DNA from: Candidatus Latescibacterota bacterium
GTDB taxonomy: Bacteria; Latescibacterota; UBA2968; GCA-2709665
Reading direction: 5' to 3'
Length of the DNA: 6,670 nucleotides
NCBI GenBank assembly: GCA_030746455.1
Contig: JASLMQ010001072.1
Coordinates: 1 to 6,670, forward strand
In this document: positions 5,328-6,670 of the stretch, piece after piece
Position numbering within the stretch: the stretch's first letter is position 1
Layout: each line of letters starts with the position of its first letter
Notes under the pieces: generated by a model
The model's database searches: none
Seen by the model: the letters and a program-made list of their open reading frames with translations, nothing else
Told to the model about the DNA's origin: nothing
Made by a program: the position numbers and the translations under genes

Positions 5328-6449
5328 TCAATCACCAAAGCTTGCTCCCACCCGCCGCGCGCTGTCCACCCAGGGATGGTCCACGGGCACCGTCTTCACC
5401 TTGCCCACAACCTTCTCGAGCGGCACCGGTACGGTCCGTTCGCCCTCAACGGCCACCATCACCCCGTAAACGCCCTCATCGATCAGCCCGGCGCATGCCG
5501 TCCCCAGACGCGTCGCAAGCAGCCGGTCTGCCGCGGAGGGCGTGCCGCCGCGCTGGAGGTAGCCCAGAATGGTCAGGCGCGACTCCAGGCCGGTGAGCTT
5601 CTCGAGCTGCTGAGACAGCCGGAGCGTGTGTCCGGACCGGTCTGCCTCGAGCTTGTCGAGCTTCGCCGCTGCCTTCCGCTTTTCCGCTTTGTTCGTGGCT
5701 TTCCGCTTCCTATCATGCGCAGCGCGCAGGGCCTTGACTTCCTTGACCGACAGCGCGCCCTCTGCCACGGCAACGATGCTGAAGTTCTTACCCTCGCGCC
5801 GTCGCTGGCGGATCGCCTCTGCCACCTTCTCGGTCTCGTACTGGATCTCGGGGATCAGAATCACGTCCGCCCCTCCGGCGGCCCCGGCACCCAGCGCGAG
5901 CCAGCCGGTGTTGTGCCCCATCACCTCCACGACGATGATCCGGTGGTGGCTGTGCGCGGTGCTGTGGAGCCGGTCGATCGCCTCGGTGGCGATGCCCAGG
6001 GCCGTGTCGAACCCAAACGTCATGTCGGTGCAGGCGACGTCGTTGTCGATCGTCTTGGGCAAGGTAACGACGTTCAGGCCCTTCCTCGCGAGTCGATACG
6101 CGTTCTTCTGGGTGCCCCCGCCCCCAAGGCAGACCAGCACGTCCAGGTGATGACGGTTGTAGGTGTCTGCCATCGCATCGGTCATGTCCAGCGTCTTTCC
6201 GCCCACCGACATGCGGTGGGGCTTGTCGCGGCTGGTGCCGAGGATGGTGCCACCCAGTGTGAGGATTCCCGAAAGCGAGCTCCCACCCAGTCGGACCGTT
6301 CGGTTCTCCATCAACCCCCGGAAGCCGTCTCGGAACCCGATAACCTCCATACCATAGGCGGTTTCCACGGCCTTCCCGATCCCACGGATCGCGGCATTCA
6401 GGCCGGGGCTGTCGCCCCCGGCCGTAAGGATGCCCACGTGCTTGGCCAT
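5328..6449 (-). CDS. pfkA: 6-phosphofructokinase, group III (ATP or mixed ATP/PPi type)
   Basis: This 373-residue cytoplasmic enzyme phosphorylates fructose 6-phosphate to fructose 1,6-bisphosphate in glycolysis. Landmarks: [15 protein letters not shown] at 9-23, GTILGTSR at 67-74, the phosphoryl-donor loop [14 protein letters not shown] at 107-120, PKTIDND at 131-137 with catalytic base Asp135, TFGFDTA at 144-150, [12 protein letters not shown] at 175-186, IPEI at 199-202, and [15 protein letters not shown] at 295-309. The position equal to E. coli Asp103 is Gly111, and Gly104 is kept as Gly112 (ATP-like), while Lys132 takes the place of E. coli Gly124 (PPi-like); this mix is known in group III enzymes, so the donor cannot be settled by sequence alone. 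MGH replaces the MGR of E. coli. A charged Lys/Arg/Ala-rich insertion occupies about 233-280. The ATG at 6449 is preceded on its strand by GAGGAGG (11 bases away) and AGAGGG (3 bases away). The peptidase gene follows on the same strand. Confidence 0.95.
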   Translation of the reverse strand: MAKHVGILTAGGDSPGLNAAIRGIGKAVETAYGMEVIGFRDGFRGLMENRTVRLGGSSLSGILTLGGTILGTSRDKPHRMSVGGKTLDMTDAMADTYNRHHLDVLVCLGGGGTQKNAYRLARKGLNVVTLPKTIDNDVACTDMTFGFDTALGIATEAIDRLHSTAHSHHRIIVVEVMGHNTGWLALGAGAAGGADVILIPEIQYETEKVAEAIRQRRREGKNFSIVAVAEGALSVKEVKALRAAHDRKRKATNKAEKRKAAAKLDKLEADRSGHTLRLSQQLEKLTGLESRLTILGYLQRGGTPSAADRLLATRLGTACAGLIDEGVYGVMVAVEGERTVPVPLEKVVGKVKTVPVDHPWVDSARRVGASFGD

Positions 6450-6529
6450 CGTCCCTCTGCCTCCTCTTGGGTATGTTCAAATAATTCGTCCCACAATAGA
6501 TAACCCATTCACGTGCGTATCACAAGCAC
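6450..6529 (-). other. Upstream region of the phosphofructokinase gene
   Basis: These 80 bases are AT-richer than the flanks and must hold the leader and probably the promoter of the phosphofructokinase gene. The best sigma-70-like pair I find on the minus strand is TTGTGA (6525-6520) and TATCTA (6502-6497), 17 bases apart, with only four and three consensus matches, so I do not call a promoter. No riboswitch-like or terminator-like fold is evident. Confidence 0.4.
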
Positions 6530-6652
6530 CTAGCCTGGACTATTCATGAACTTGGCGCTGAGGCGCCCGTTTAGTGTGAGATGTGCCAAGCTGAGCGCGG
6601 CGTGCAGCACGATGGTCAGCAGAAGCGTGAGGCCTGAGCGATGGGCGGCCAA
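6530..6652 (-). pseudogene. Possible remnant of a coding sequence (about 40 residues, no proper start)
   Basis: On the minus strand a frame is open from just after a TGA (6655-6653) to a TAG (6532-6530). It would encode about 40 residues with a hydrophobic stretch, GLTLLLTIVLHAALSLAHL, and the tail NGRLSAKFMNSPG. It has no ATG near its beginning and no Shine-Dalgarno, so it could be the tail of a degraded gene, part of a repeated element, or chance. The opposite strand has a 39-residue frame from ATG 6546 that is Arg/Ser-rich and unconvincing. Short inverted repeats also lie here: GGCGC/GCGCC (6554-6558 with 6563-6567) and CTTGGC/GCCAAG (6551-6556 with 6585-6590). I do not recognise a family. 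Confidence 0.2.
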
Positions 6653-6657
6653 TCATA

Positions 6658-6670
6658 GTGTCTGAGACAC
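6658..6670. repeat. 13-base palindrome at the window edge
   Basis: GTGTCT-G-AGACAC is a perfect odd palindrome ending at the last base of the window, so it may extend further. It shares AGTGTCTGA with the REP-like cluster (3769-3777 and 6657-6665), hinting that both belong to one repeat family, though a nine-base match is weak evidence. Confidence 0.35.

Noticed and set aside
5207..5596. Ser/Pro/Arg-rich + strand frames across the gap between the peptidase and phosphofructokinase genes
   Set aside because: They run through the AT-rich repeat array and the antisense of pfkA, with biased composition and no ribosome binding site; not credible genes.
5313..6503. Long + strand open frame (396 codons) opposite the phosphofructokinase gene
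   Set aside because: Antisense to an unmistakable phosphofructokinase with all core motifs; no domain and no ribosome binding site of its own.

Overview
This is a G+C-rich bacterial window (roughly 60-65% by eye) with densely packed genes. It carries six protein-coding genes and no rRNA, tRNA, CRISPR array or intact mobile element that I can see. The phosphofructokinase belongs to the bacterial 'group III' type, with a GGGGT nucleotide loop and a PKTIDND motif. The overall look is that of an uncultured, high-GC bacterium (Chloroflexota, Latescibacterota or Gemmatimonadota-like lineages come to mind), but no feature here fixes the phylum.

Left part, + strand (2-2559): three closely spaced genes likely form one transcription unit. 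They are the C-terminal part of a HAD-family hydrolase whose start lies outside the window, a 328-residue protein that resembles deoxyhypusine synthase in fold but lacks the catalytic-lysine motif, and a PfkB/RfaE1-like sugar kinase. The gaps are 47 and 6 bases. A kinase, a phosphatase and an NAD-fold protein side by side suggest a small sugar-phosphate pathway, perhaps for a surface or nucleotide-activated sugar, but the chemistry is not established by the sequence.

Middle, + strand (2604-3684): a self-contained single-gene unit encodes a PleD-like response regulator (REC plus GGDEF, with an intact GGEEF active site and an RxxD inhibitory site). It has a near-consensus sigma-70-type promoter, a good ribosome binding site and a strong intrinsic terminator. 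It should make cyclic di-GMP under control of a phosphorelay whose kinase is not in the window.

Right part, - strand (6449 down to 3792): a 6-phosphofructokinase gene (pfkA type) is followed, 153 bases later, by an M28-family zinc metallopeptidase. The gap holds a tidy five-unit array of a 7-bp AT-rich tandem repeat (AAAATGN on the - strand). The peptidase converges on the GGDEF gene. The gap between the two stops holds the terminator and a REP-like cluster of short direct and inverted repeats that reaches the peptidase stop codon.

Right edge (6450-6670): no convincing gene. It holds the upstream region of the phosphofructokinase, a possible 40-residue remnant of a coding sequence on the - strand, several short inverted repeats and a 13-base palindrome cut by the window end.
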